DNA of 64,000 nt from Embiotoca jacksoni (GCA_022577435.1 JAKOON010000019.1:2252259-2316258), one strand, 5' to 3'. Positions 46,201 through 60,728 are shown, counted from the first letter of the stretch. Translations and numbers: made by a program. Notes: a model not told the origin generated them from the sequence alone.

Positions 46201-47796
46201 CACGAGAAAAGTAAATATAATTCCATTTCCTCGATGCTATCAGCAGGCCTGAAAGTACTCTGCGGTTCTATTGGAAGCTAATGGCCACCTGGGTTAACGT
46301 GTTCCAGTCTGACTGATAGACAAACAGGCTGCCGACATGCAACGATGAAGACTCACAGGCCTGTGTAACAGCTTACCGGCATCAAGGTGATCATGCCCGT
46401 TATGTTTCAATAACTCATATTTACTGTTGCATCAGTGATGCGGTCCAGATCCCATCAGATGACAAATGTATTTGCAGCGACATTGTAAATAAGACAAGCA
46501 GGGAGGATTTACATTTACAATATCTGGCTGTAAATCTACAACTCGACCACAAATAAACTCAATATGTGGCGGCCATTTACGTCCTCCCCCACCCCCAAAC
46601 AAATGGCATGCTGGCTGCCTTCTGTTTAGTGTTCATTGTTCTGTAATAACTGGAATGGATTCACAGCCATCTTACGCCTAGAAGGGGATTTAGTAACTAT
46701 AAAAGGAGCTGCTCCCTGTGATGTTTGTTGTTTTAGCTATCAAATGCTCTTTTCCTTGCTCTGCGATTTCACACATGAATTGAACAGATAAGGTGGGAGA
46801 GCAAAAAATAAAAAGGGGTGGAGGGTGTGGGGGGTGATTTGGAGGGATAAAAGGGGGTAAACAAATAAATGACTTACTGCCAGAACCTCAATGTCACTGC
46901 TCTTGTTCTGCAAATTGCTACTAAGATTCTGTAATCTGGTTTGGATCTGGAAGAGAGAGACGGAGAAAGAGAGAGTGAGCAAGACAACAAAGGGAAAACA
47001 AAATATGAAAGAAATGGAAAAGGGTGGAAGCAAATAATAATCGTTCTCATGATCAAAACAGATCAGCTGGGGGAAAAAAAATTTAAAAAAATCTTCTCAA
47101 GCAGTCTTTTCATAGACACACCCTCTGGCGTGGCTTTGAGTTATTATTCTTAATGACAAACGCTCCAATGTTTAAGATAGACATGCAAAGACACATGTAG
47201 AAGAGCAGACGGTGACGGAGTGGCTGCTAATAATCTAATAGAAAGGAATGCAGTTGTTTCTCTAATCTCACTATAGTAACTCCAGAAACTCCCCCAGACT
47301 CCACTCTGCTGTAAGTATGCTCCTATAACAGAGCTGCAAATAACACAAGAGCCTTGAATAAAATTGTGAAAACAGCATCACAGCTTTAACCAATACAAAA
47401 CCCATAAAAGGTTATAGATTGGTTTAAAATCGTCAACCGGCAGCACAGCAGTACTCTGGACGGGTGTTGCACAAATCACAAGCAGAGAAATGTTGTGCTG
47501 GGCAGGAGCAGCCACAAATCAGAAAGCAATTTAATTCCTTCAAGTCATGAATAAAAGGACATCAGAATAGTAATGTAAGCTTAATAGTGCCTAACACTAT
47601 GTTTTCTAGCACATAAGTTGTCAATGTAACTAGTGGTCATTGGAAAACAGTAAAGGTGAGACAGCAGATGCTGATGGACCGATGGGAAACTAAATGACAG
47701 AATTAAAGATGTACACAGAAAATTGTGAGTGAGATTAAAAAAAACAACCTCTAAATTGTTGTATTAAATTTCTGACGACATAAATGAAGAGAAAGA

Positions 47797-47858
<62 letters not shown>

Positions 47859-48122
47859 CGATGACCTGCGTCTCATAGCGTCGTCGAACACTTGCAGAAA
47901 CTTTCTCCGGGCCGATGATGTTCACATTCATGTTGGTGGTCCCGCTGCTTCCATGTTGCTCTGAGGAGCCTGGAGACCCCCCACCCCCCAAAAAAAGCAC
48001 CATTTTCACATTTCATCCAATTATAAGACTTTTTAAAACGTCCCATATCCAACATTTAATCACACCTCGAAGCCACAAACTGGCTCCAATCAGATGAAAA
48101 GTGCCCTTGTTCAACTGTTTAA

Positions 48123-48169
<47 letters not shown>

Positions 48170-50855
48170 GTACCAGAACTGGTGTGAAACTTTACACTTG
48201 AACTTATTCTTCTGCAGCGCGATCTGTACGTCTCTCTGGGTTAATGCGACACCATATTAAATACTTCACAGATAACACATATTGCGCAACACGTCAGGAG
48301 AGTCAAAGCTCGACTGTATGAAAACAGAAGTGGGATTGTTTTACATTTGCAAAACATGCAGCATATGTAGCGTATGGTGGTGATCGGATGGGGTGAGCAC
48401 AGTACCGGTGTTGTTGAGCAGAGATCCTTTGGGGTTCTGAAGAGTCATGCTTTCAGAGATTTCTCTGCTGGAGGGGGGGGGGGGGCACAAAGACAATATT
48501 TATAAGAAGTAACCCTTCACGTCTTTCACAGACATTTGAGCAGCACGTTATTTCTTTACCTGATGTTTCTCTCGTCAGAGAATTTGGTCCGACATTTCTG
48601 AATGATGTGGTCCACCAAGTCCGACTCAGGAATCCGTTTTTCAGACTGCCTGTCCTTCTCAAAGGATTTTACCTGAGGACAGATCATGACTTTTACATAT
48701 CTCTGTCTGAGAAAAAGCTAAAAGCTGCTTTTTATAGCGAGGAACATACAGTCGACTTAAAATGTGTTCGTTCTGAAGCCAAGTATGTTGCTGCCGTGTG
48801 CATGGAAATTCGATGTCAAAGGATTTCTCTGGATAGGTAAGAATATGCTGCAGTGCTGGTTTACCTTCACGTAGTTTCCCTCTTTGTCAGAGACGAGGAC
48901 CATGCAGGTGATGCCGGACAGCCTGCAGTGCTCCAACAGCGTCTCCTGAGACTGAACACACCAAGATGACAAAAAGATCAATTAGTCAAGACACGGTAAG
49001 AGTTGATTTGAAGGTGTAACTCGAGCAACCTTTTGTGACACCACGTGGGTGTTTTCTTCATCACAACATGCAAACACCTCGACTACAACAGTGGAAATCT
49101 GGCGTACCAGCTTTCACTGTTTGGGCTTGAGGGCTGTTGAGGGGATCGGTCAGGATAGAAAGCTGCAGCCCTTAAAAACTCATCTTCTTTCATTGATCCC
49201 TTATAAATTAAGCTTGGAGACTTTTCAGCAATTACATAAAGTATCAAAGTCTCTCATTTAAACTGTGACTAATGTGTTTGCTGAAAGAGTAACTAAACCA
49301 CATGGTTGAGATCTCGCTCGGCTGAACCACGAAGGTAAGAAAATCTTCCTCAGGGAACACTGGATCGTGGCCAAAATATTCCTCTATTGCGGCAGTCATT
49401 CATTTTAAGTAGAGTTTTGCTTGGAACAAGAAGAGCCGAGGACTCGCGACCAAAACCGACGTACATTCAGGTGATGCGTTGGACCATGACGGTGAGCATG
49501 TACGCATGCTTCTGCGTCGGCCCAATTTATTCTCATTAAATTCAGTTGGGCTCCTCTGCTGGACGAGCTAGCGGCGGTGCAGAACAAACCCTGCAGTGTA
49601 CCGCAAGGGTGTGTGTGTCACTTGTCATCATGTAAGCTTTTACACTTCCTCCTTTCATATAACCTTCTCACTGACAGATCAAATTATGTCAAAGGTAAGC
49701 TACTGCCTGGAGACGGACGGGCAGCTCGCCACCTTGAGGAAGGGATTTTTTTTTTTTTTTAACCATATTTGGCTAATAAAAGCTAAAAGAGAGCTAACCG
49801 TCTCCTGATGATGAATTAAAGCTGCAGATTCTGTCGGCATGTGAGCAGTGTTAAGTAAAAGTGTAGCGAGGGGGAGTGATGGGTGTCTGAACAAGGTGTT
49901 CTCACCACCTCTCCACTGGTCACGGCACCGGCCTGCACACATACTGGACAAAAACACTCTTAAAACACTCGATGCTTTGGAACTTAATGCTGCTTGTTTT
50001 CAGCCAAACCCAAACTTCCCTAATTACTTCTTTGACTCTGGAAGGAGGTGTGGGGGGGAATGAGGGTGGCCGACACTCGTGCCAGTACAACAGACAATGA
50101 AGCCCATTAAAGCAGAAGTGGAAAGTTAAGACAACAATAAGTTATAAAGATTAAAGGAGGCAAACAGCAGAGATGTGGGCACGTGGCCGTGCCAGGGAGG
50201 CCGAGCACACAAACAGGGCTGAGATCAGTTTGTCTCATAAACATGAAGAATGTGACGGAGGCATGGCATCAGACGTTTGGGACCAGAGGATAAAATAGCT
50301 TCACTTTGAAGGGGCTGAACTCAGCTGGGCTATCCCTCCGATCACAGTACTACAAACAAGAAGTCATTAAAGAAAAAAACTTTGTTGGAAGTATGTCTCA
50401 CATACAACTGACATGGAGTCAATTATTGTGTCGTGTTGTCCCAATATGGTCAGTAAAGCCTCTTTCAAATGCTACCGCAAAAGCGCAGCTTATCTTTGAG
50501 GATATTTACTATTTGTGATGCTGCCACGATAAGTCTGTTGCTGACAGAAGAGGAGCTCGAGTCCTCAAGAAAGGAAGTCAGGTGTTGCCCTCTGTGGGAG
50601 GGATGAGGGTACTGCAGGACAAGAAAGTATGAGGGGGGGGGGAAGTCACCCATCTTACATGATGATTTCATTTATCTACTCAGAAATGTAAGAAATCTGC
50701 AATATTGTTGAATTTAGACAAACATGAGGGCTCAGGTACATAATTATTAGAGGCTGAACACATGCTCACTGAAATTCTGCTTAAACGTCTGCATGCACTG
50801 TACGCTGCATATATTTTGTTTTTCTCCCCTCACAGGTCCAGAAGTAACAGTATAG

Positions 50856-50886
<31 letters not shown>

Positions 50887-51502
50887 TTCAGTGAGGCTTT
50901 CTCCACAAATGCAGCGCCATCTTTTGGCCAATCACTGAAATAAATAAATTGATATTATATTTGGGTTCTCATGATGAACATCATACATGTTAAAAAGTTA
51001 GTTACTTGCATGTTTTGTAGTTCCAGGCTGCTCACCTGTGAGATGTCGTAGGCGATGTCGGTGGAGACGCCGGTGCTCCACAGCTTCTGGACCACATTGA
51101 TAGCTCTGGACATCGACGAATGCCCCACCGGCACCACCAGTGCATCGCAGGAGCTCACTGTCAGCTGACGCAAACAACACCTCTCATCACACCCCACAAC
51201 AAGGCCACAAATGCATTCGAATATTATAGAAAGAAAAGAACTGCAGTCAAAAAAAAAGATGCGTGTAATAAGTCAATCTTCAGACCGACAGGAAGTTTCC
51301 AGGGCACATCTTTGCACAGACTGAATCTAAACAATAGAAAATGATGCGTCTCCAAAAATAACTCCATGGAGTCAAGAGTGATCATAGTTATTAGGATGTT
51401 TCTAAAATTGGCTGTGTGGCGGCCGACTGCTGCAATAAGGCATCATTAAGTATGAAACTCTGCCTGCTGCTCCTGTATTATAATAATTAAAAATGTCTGT
51501 CA

Positions 51503-51556
<54 letters not shown>

Positions 51557-53340
51557 GATCTATCTCACCGGCTCCTCCATGTTGGCCATAGCAGCACAGA
51601 CTTTGTCCAAGGCCACACTGGCCCCCACTGCGTTGGGGACAGGCGCTGTGGACGCTGGCCCTCGAAATTCCAGGATCTAGTAGAACAGAGAAGAAACCAC
51701 ATAAAGACACAAGAGTAGGTTGCAACACCAACACGGCTTCATATGGACTTAATGAAAGGCAGACCGACGAGCTGCAGAATGTGAGATGGAAAAAAATATG
51801 GTTCACATGCATTGCATACGGGGAAGGAAAAGTTCTGCCTACATTTTTTAAATAAATGGCTGCAGATTATAAACTAGTTTTTTTTTTTTTGTATTGGTTT
51901 TAACATGTGGAACGTGGATGAGTGACGGTAAAACCTACCAGGTGGTCATAGCGTCCTCCTGCAGCCACTATATCTGGTATGGTTCGCTTGCGTTTCTTGA
52001 TGAAAGCCACAAACTGGAAGATAACTCCGGAGTGGTGTTGCACCTTGTACACTAATCCTAAATTGATCACCACCTATAAAAGGGGAAACATCTGTATTAA
52101 TAAAAAAAAAAACATCCACACAGTAGCTCTTCCTAAAAACAGAATCCAAATTACCCGAAGTTTAACTCCAAGTCTGCGCAGCAGCACGGTGAGCTCCTCC
52201 AGGTCTTTGAGACCCTGTTTGGCCAACTGGGTGACGGCCGTCTTCTGCTTGGTGAGCGATGTCAGCAGTGGCGTGAGCTCCTGTAGACTCCCCTTCTGTC
52301 CGATGTACTTGTACAGTGTCTGCAACTGAGCGCAAGAGATGAGGAGAGTTCTCGATGTGTATGAGCGAGTACAAGCGTGCTGCTGCAGGAGTTTGTATTG
52401 TTACAGGAGATCAATGCACCCGCTGGACACTCACACTGTTGGTCGACAGTGACAAGTTGCAGAACTTTGCCTCCACCTCACGTTTGGTGAGTTTCTCGCT
52501 CTGGAACAGATGCAGGAAAAAAAAAAAAAAAAAAAAAAGGGCAATAAAAACGTTACCTCTGCTCAATTTGCCAAGAACACTACTGCATATGTTCAGTGAC
52601 AGACAGGCAATGTGGACAGCATGTGTAACGTGACCTGCACTGACCATGGCGTCAGAAAGTATGTTGGAGACCTGCCTCAGTCTGTCCTCCGGGACCCCGC
52701 TGTGGAGGAGGATGGCCTTCAACAAGCTGGTGTGGTTTAGATAGATGTTATAGTTCCGTTCCTGCAGGTCACAAACACACCTTTAACCCTTGCAGCAACA
52801 ATTACAGTCAATACCAAGAGTACCGGCGTACAACGAGCACCTCGGTGAATAATGACCGTCCTGCCCGGCTGCTCTTTCATTCTGTCTGACTCGCATATTC
52901 TTAAAAGCTTTCACATAAAGACCTGGGTGGTGGAGAGGATCAGAAACAGGATCTACGAGGGATGAACTAGAGGCCAGACTCAAGGTTGACTTGGTTCCTG
53001 AAGCATGCAAAGAGAGCTGCGACAGGAGACTGACGCAGCTCCGATATGGATGTGGACAGGAAATGGATTGTACTGGAAGGGAGGGAAGGAAGTGGACAGA
53101 GCTGCGCATAACAGATTTACTACAATAAATACGGTGTAAATCCGTCAGGATTACACACGCTTTGGTATGTTAGGAATGTGAGTGGGAAGTACAGAGGAAA
53201 AAAAACAACTGTTCAGGTTGAGCTGATGGAATTCGAAGGGAAATAAAGAACAATCATACATGCAGCCCATTCTCATGTCTGAATGAGAATCACAAGTAAA
53301 GCACATACTGTTGTCTCAGTGGACTAATTAAAATACAAGC

Positions 53341-53378
<38 letters not shown>

Positions 53379-53572
53379 ACCTGAACTGCAGGGAATTCCT
53401 GGATTATTTCAGAGATGGTGTAAATGGCCTCCGCATCAGGCAGCAGGCTGTTGGTGCCTGTTGTGATGATGTCAAAGGAACACTCCAGAAGCTCCCTCGG
53501 GTGTGCGCGGTCCAGCTTCCTCGTCCGAAACACACGTTCAAGGCTATACCTTGAGAAAGATACGGAGAGAGA

Positions 53573-53644
<72 letters not shown>

Positions 53645-56600
53645 AGTCAGGTTTCTCAACAGACAGAAAAAAAAGAAAGAAAAAAGGATCACTTCTGCTA
53701 ACCATCGAGTCCACATACTGTAGATTCACACAACTGCAGTTCATCTACTTCTGAGGTTTACTGAGGTGACGTCAAATCTAATGTGACCAACACAGAGATT
53801 CAGTCCTGGTCCTGATACGACGGTCCAAGGGAGCTTCAGGTGATGGAGAATTGACTTAATATCATATAACTTAACATGTATACAATAAAGAAATACTAGA
53901 GTTTGAGGTTTCATGACAACGACATCATAACTTCAAAGATCTTTTAGGGAAATAAAAGAAGATACACACAAGTTTTGAATTTAAGCACAATTGCACACAA
54001 ATTCCTAATATATAAATATCTCAAAACATTATTATCGTAATTATTGAACAAATAACAAACCATCGTTGGCATAAAACATGTATGGAATCATTTATCAGCG
54101 TCACTTTACCTCTTCAGGTGGGTCACGTTATTGCGGGCAACGAATCTCGCAAACGCCATCTAAAAGTGAAAACAAGAGCAGAGACATTGGGTGCACTTGT
54201 CTAATGACAGTAAAGGCAGCACACGCAAGGCTGTAATCAATCAACAGTGTGGAAACAAGCATTCGGTCCTCTGGGTTTCCTGAGGCAGCAGGATCTCCAG
54301 GCGGCTGCTGATTGCAGCCTCACACGGTGTGTTTGTGTGTTTGCATGTCCTGATGCAAATATTTGGATAACTTGTGTTTTGTGCGAGTGTGGACATGCTG
54401 GGTGTGTGCGCGCGTGTGTGTGTGTGTGTGTGTGTGTGCGTTAAACTCACGCGAAGGTCATAGGGCAGTGTAACCAGCATTCCGCTGTGGTCCATGAAGC
54501 AGGGGAGCTCGCTGCAATCGTACAGCTTCCTGTTTCTGGGGAGGAGCAGCGGGGTCTGAAGACGCACCGCGCCTGAACACAAACATCCAGTATTACGGTT
54601 ACATCTGCATAAGATAATATGACACTCACCCCGAGACAACTGATGCATGTGAGCAGATACAAGCTGAGCATAAACAAATAACTACAGCTGGACATCATCA
54701 GCACTGTGCACAGAAACAACACTCACACCTGCACAGAGGCTGCGCTGCCCAACAGAGCATTTATTGTTCAGCTGCCTCTCTGAGCAGATGTTGGGATGCC
54801 TGAAACGGGCTCGCAGCGGGTCACGAGTCCAAGCGGTTGGCAGCGGAGAGTCAACAAAAGCTCACACGCACATGCACGTTAAACCAGAGCAGTGTACTCA
54901 CCGTGCTTCTTGAAGATCCTGATGATTGTTTCGTACACATGTTGGTGCAATTTGGCACTGTTGAAGCTGAAGCTGCCCTGGAGGGAGAGCAAACAAACAG
55001 CCTCTGTTAGGGATCAGGGGACATTGATTAAGCACTAACAGACCCTCTGCTAGTCGGTTATATAGACCAGATGAGAGAGGCTGCACAGAGGAGAGAGCAC
55101 GGCTGGTGCAGCCATTCACGTCCCTGCAGTGCCATCTAGAGGCAAAGAGGTGGACGATGAGGATTTTCACTGACAAGCAGCCGATCTGAACTACAGATGA
55201 CACAAAACTAGAGTAGGATGAGTTTGTGTTTTAAAAGTAATTAATAGCTTCTTTTTTTTTGTTCACCACATATCTAAAAGTGTTTTATAGTTTTATATTT
55301 CTCACTAAAATAAAAGGGACCACTGCTGCTTTAAAAAAAAAAATTGTCCCTCTATTTATAAGATAAAATTATTAAATTCAATCTTTGAATTTTCATGTCA
55401 GATTCATAACTTTGGCTTCAAACTATGTAAAATGTCTCCAAAATGGAAACTTGCTCTTGGCTTTATTTTGTACCAACTTCTCAATATGATTTCATTGAAA
55501 TCCTATGAACTGGTTTAATATGTCCACACGTAAAAACAATTCAACACAATCTACTGTGTAAAGCTCGGTCGACTCGGGCAGCGCTTCACCTTGTGCAGGT
55601 CTACGTCGTACGTGTAGTCCATGACCGGTGAGGTGTACTGGGCGAACAGCTGGCCCACCATGGTGCGGTAGGCCTTGCCGTTGATATTGGCCATGGTGTG
55701 CTGCAGCACCTCATGCAGCTCTGACTCCTCCATCTGAGGCGGAGGCAGCAGCTCGCTCTTCAGCAGCTCCTGAGTGGTGGGCCGAAGGGCCGGGTCGTGT
55801 TTCAGCAGCCACTCGATCACCTTCCTCTGACAGACACAGCGTTAGACTGGGGATTTTCAAAACAAGGAGGAAAAACATTCATGTCCAACATTGTGCTACG
55901 TTTGTCCTCACCTGTGTTCCTTGCTCATGTGCAGTGAAGTCCTCAGGGAAGAACATGGGCTCCTGCAGCAGGAAAAAGAAGATAAGTAAGAAGCCAGTCA
56001 CGGCTCAAACTACTTCTTGTGAGAGCCCCAACATGGACATACCACACGCAGCTGGCTGAGGACGGAGATGCGCTCGGCCCCGGTGGTCATCGGCCGGTAG
56101 GACATCTCAAAGAGGATGATGCCCAGGCTGAACAGGTCAACTTTCTGTGGACAGAACCACGAAGAGGAAGCATTAAAAACACAAACAAAAGTCATACAGA
56201 GGCAACGAGGTTTAATTATTCTCTATTAGGCCAGTAACGTGAATTTAAAATTCTCACTTGGTTGTAGGTGGCTTTTGTGTTTCCTTGAACCTCTGGACTG
56301 ACGTAGAGGGCAGTGCCAACCATGCCTGTCATGTTACCTGGAGACGGTGATGCAGAAGCAGAGTGTCGGGGAAGGACGTGAATATCAACCCTCACAGCCA
56401 TCAACAGGTTCAGTGTGATATGAATTCTGTATATTCAAACTCTCTGTACCTGTTGGATCTGGTTTGGACATCACTGCAGAGCCGCTGTCGTCCACCTCGA
56501 TGTTACCTGCAGCCTGAGAGAAATAAACTGTCCTTAACAGCTGTTCCTGAACAAAGTGATTCTTTCTCACTGCTGCTGCTGGACAAAAGAATCAGAGTAT

Positions 56601-59600
56601 TTATTGAGGGGCACAAAAACACGTTAATTTGAAAACAGAGCATAGTTTTACACAATTTCAACCAATGCGGCCGTGAAGAGTTATGCGTACCACGTTAGCG
56701 GGATGGTCCGTGGCCAGGCCGAAGTCTCCGATCTTTACATGGTCCTGCGAGTCAAGGAAGATGTTGACGGGCTTCAAGTCCCTGTGAATCATGCCCTAAA
56801 AGAGAGGAGCGTCATGAGTGATTAAAAGCGTGGCTTGGTTCATAATCTTCATGCAGTAGATACGCAAGGATCACACCTGCTCATGGATGTAAGCGAGGCC
56901 ATCCAGTATCTCCCTGAACAGTCTCCATAGCCGAGTCTGGTCCTGGTGCAGGCCCTGATCTATCGTGTCTCTTAAAGTGCTCTTTTCACAGTATTCCATC
57001 TGTCGGGAGTACAAAGCGTTGAGTGACATGTAAAGCCGAGAGGTTTAGTGGGTAGACTGGAGCACACGGGGGAGAAGCTTACTTGAATGTACAAGTAATG
57101 TGCTATAAGATGTCGATCCAAGTCTGAGCTCTCCGTTGTGTCTGTTGCTGGCCTTTTGCTGGACTCAACCTGTGGGGGGAGGAGGAGGAGGAGGAGGGCG
57201 GTGGGGAGGAGGGGGAGGAGGAGGAGGGGAAGGAGGAGGAGTGGGCATGAGTTTGTTGCACTGAAACTCACAAACACAAAGTGAAGAGTTGATGAAGGGA
57301 AAATATTCCAACCCGTGACATTTCGTCTGTGCTTTCATCAACGTTATCGAAGATGATGTCACTCCCCGAGTCGCTATCCAATGGCCTAAAAAAAAAAAAA
57401 TGGAGATGCATCAATTGTTCAAGTGGGAATAAGAGAACAATAAAAAAAAAAAAAAGAAGAAACAATAACTTACAAAAAAGAGGCACCAAATACGTCTTCC
57501 TCGTCGTCCTCATCGTCCTCATCGTCACTGGATTGGTGTCCGCTGCACTTGGCGCTGGAGGACTTCTCGATGGTGGTGGACCACTCCACAGAGCTGGACA
57601 GGGCCGGAGGCGGCGCCACGTCCTCCACGTTGTCAAGGAGACCGAGAGCGTTGAGGCCGCGCCGAGGCAGCTTGTCGGCCACGCTCGGAGGCTCGGAGCT
57701 GTCGGTGTTGCTCAGCACTTCCGTGGACGGCATCTCGTGCCGCTCGATCCACGCGTTGTAGTAGCGGACGATGTTCTCGTGGTTCAGACGCGACAGCAGC
57801 GTCACTTCGCCTTTGATCCGCCTGAACTGCTTACTGGTCGGGTTCACCTGGATGCGTTTCACAGCGTAGTAGCAACCGTCTAGTTTGTTCTGGACCTGGA
57901 CGAGAAACAAAAGGGAACAGACATCCATTTTCTTGCCGGCGTGATGTTATCTCTCAATAAAGCACACATGAGGGGGGGAAAGTGCAGCCTACTTTAATTA
58001 CAGCACCAAAGGCTCCTTTTCCAAGAAGCTGCAGTTCCTCGAACTCATTGAAGTAGCGGGAAAACTGCCTCCCCTGCCCCGAACTGAAGGGAGCGTTGAG
58101 GATGTGACTCCGGGGAATAACCGACGACGGAAAGTCCTCGGCCAGATCTGGGAAATGACAAACAAGGCAAAAGAAGATAAAGATAAATGTCAGATATTTC
58201 ACCGTTAATGCCTCCTTAGATGTGCGTACTTGCTATTTTTCTCTGGTTTATGTCACAGGGAGAATATTTCTATATTTCGGACTAATAAGCAAGCGTTTAA
58301 GTGTAAACGTATTTATTTCATACATTCTATTCTTTATCTGTGTAGCTGTTATGATCCAACTAAATTGCTTGTATGAGATTTTGCATGTTCATATAAAAAT
58401 AAATAATTTTCTATTATTTTGTCCAACTTGTGTGCATATAGTGCACTGAGGTACGTATCACCTTCTGGGCTGTTATCATGGAACTGTGGCAGGTTTTTGG
58501 GTGAAGGAGGTTTGAGGAAAGAATGCTCCAAGAGCTGCTGAGTCGTCCAACGTTCAGCATCCGTCAGGCAAACACACCTACAACACAAAGACAGTATAGC
58601 AGGCAACAAATCTGACGATCTTATATTTGTCTATATGATATTGTGACGAGCATTTTTCACTGTTAAACAGTGGGATGAATATAGAGGGATGAATGAAAAT
58701 GGCTGCAATCCATACATACTTGTTGAGGAAATCCTGGAAGTCTGCAGGCAGACTGGCCGGGACCGTCACGGGATATTCCTTCACCTCTTTGCCCTGACTC
58801 AGCCCCAGCAGCATCAGCCCCAGGTTCCACACGTCCCCTTTTTTGCCCGTTTTCGTCGGCATCACCGTGTCCTCCGAGAAGCGCACGTGGGCCTGCTCAA
58901 AAATATCCTCTTTGCAGTTGTCGCTGAATCTTTTCGACAGGCTGTAATCGGTCAGGCGAACGTTGCCCTGAGAGTCCACCAGCACGCTGGAGGCCCCCAG
59001 CTGTTTGTGGACCACGGAGTTGGAGTGAAGGTAGTCGAGAGCGGCCAGCAGCTGGCCCGTGTAGAGGCACAGTTTGTCCAGGGGCATCGGGGTGTGGGTG
59101 GTGAAGCTTTGGTTCAGGTTGATCCCAGCTACGTGCTCCACCAGCAGGTCGACCACGAGGCAGTCGTCCTTCTCCGTGGAGCTCAGCGCCGTGTAGTGCA
59201 CCAGGTTTGGATGATCCAGCCGCAGGAGGGAGTTGAACTCATTTTCTGCCCCGTGGATCTGCACAGAATTTAAAGTGTAAGTGTGAGATCGTCTCCGGCA
59301 AGTGTGTTAATGGTTTCAGAAGCACTACAGCTCTTAAAGAGTGAAATACATCACCGACCCACTAAATTCTTAATAATTCCTACTCGCCTGCTTTTTGTAG
59401 TTCTCGATCTTTCCTTTCTCCTGGCTGGTGAAGAACTTGCCCATCGTCTTGCTCCACTGCAACGACCACTCGTAGATCACAGCGAAGTCTCCCGAGTTCG
59501 TCTCGAATCCGTAATAAACGCTACGGCCGAGCCGCTCGCTCGCACCTGTGCGAAAAACAAACGACGCAAACGTACGCATGGTTTACCGAGGCGGGTTTGA

Positions 59601-60663
59601 GCAACATCGCAGCAGACCGGCAGCGTCGTCTCACCTAAACTTTTCCCTCTGTGGACAACAAGTTCTCCAAAAGTGCTGCTGTTGAAGTGAAGAAGCTCCT
59701 GAGGGCGCTGGTTGTCTTCATTAACCGCGTCGCGTCTGGGAAAACATACATTTATCACGACATTCGTTGAACACGGCAAACATTTTCTAGTATTTGTAAA
59801 TGCTGTGAATGTGTCCGACCTGTGGCGTGTGGTTGAGGTAGTCCGACGGCGGTTACCGACTGCCCTCCTGGCTTCAGACAGGTCCGGAGTAGCTCCACCG
59901 GGGCTGGACGGGCTCCTCCCCAACACGCTGGCGGAGTGCTCAATGCTCTCAAGTCGCTCCTGTGGACAAAAAAGTAAACTTACACCACCGTTTGGGTTCC
60001 TGTGTTTGTTCTGCAGGTGATACAATAGAAACTCGACATGTTTGACTGCAGCTAACAGCAGATAAACTACAGCACAAAGACCTGCTTGGCGATTTCCTTT
60101 CTTCTCTTTTCCTCTCGCTTCTCCTCCTCCCGTCTTTGGATTTCAGCCATGATCTCTTTTTCCTACAAGAATGACAGATTTAGGTAAATGCAGTCAAAAA
60201 GTGGCACCTACTTGAGGAAGTAGAAAACGTTGTCATATTGAATGTCGAGAAAGTTGTTTTGTTTTGTGTGTGTGTGTGTGTGGTTAGATCGGTTACAGTC
60301 AAATAAAGTACAATATATCTGGTGAGTTGTCGACTTATAAATCAATGCTGAGGTTTTCTGCTTCTTGACAAATCTCCTTTAAGCCTCATTACAGCACAAT
60401 CTCAGATAAAAACAGAAATTCAGGCAGGAAATCGGTTGCGCGTCTCCTCCTCACCGTGTCCTCCTCCTGCTTGCGCTGCTGGTCCATCTTCTGCTGCTTC
60501 TCCAGGGCTCGTTTCTCCTCCTGCCTGCGCTGGTTCTTCAGCATCTCCTCGTGGAAGGAGCGGGACGGAGGCTTGTTGTGCTCGCTCAGGAAGCCCTGGA
60601 CGTGGTCCGCTAGCTCGTAAATCATCACCTGAGTGGAGAGAGGTGGAAGAGTTAGCAGCAGAG

Positions 60664-60728
<65 letters not shown>

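Noticed and set aside
53324..53754. Open frames encoding long VC or TH dipeptide repeats around microsatellites
   Set aside because: Any CA/GT tract is stop-free in all frames; these are simple-repeat artefacts, also seen at 20.4, 22.8, 29.4, 30.9, 38.3, 47.8, 51.5 and 60.7 kb.
57329..57883. 184-codon plus-strand frame opposite eif2ak4 exon 12
   Set aside because: Antisense shadow of the acidic, GC-rich kinase insert; no splice sites or domains of its own.
58689..59273. 194-codon plus-strand frame opposite eif2ak4 exon 9
   Set aside because: Antisense shadow of the 539-nt pseudokinase exon.
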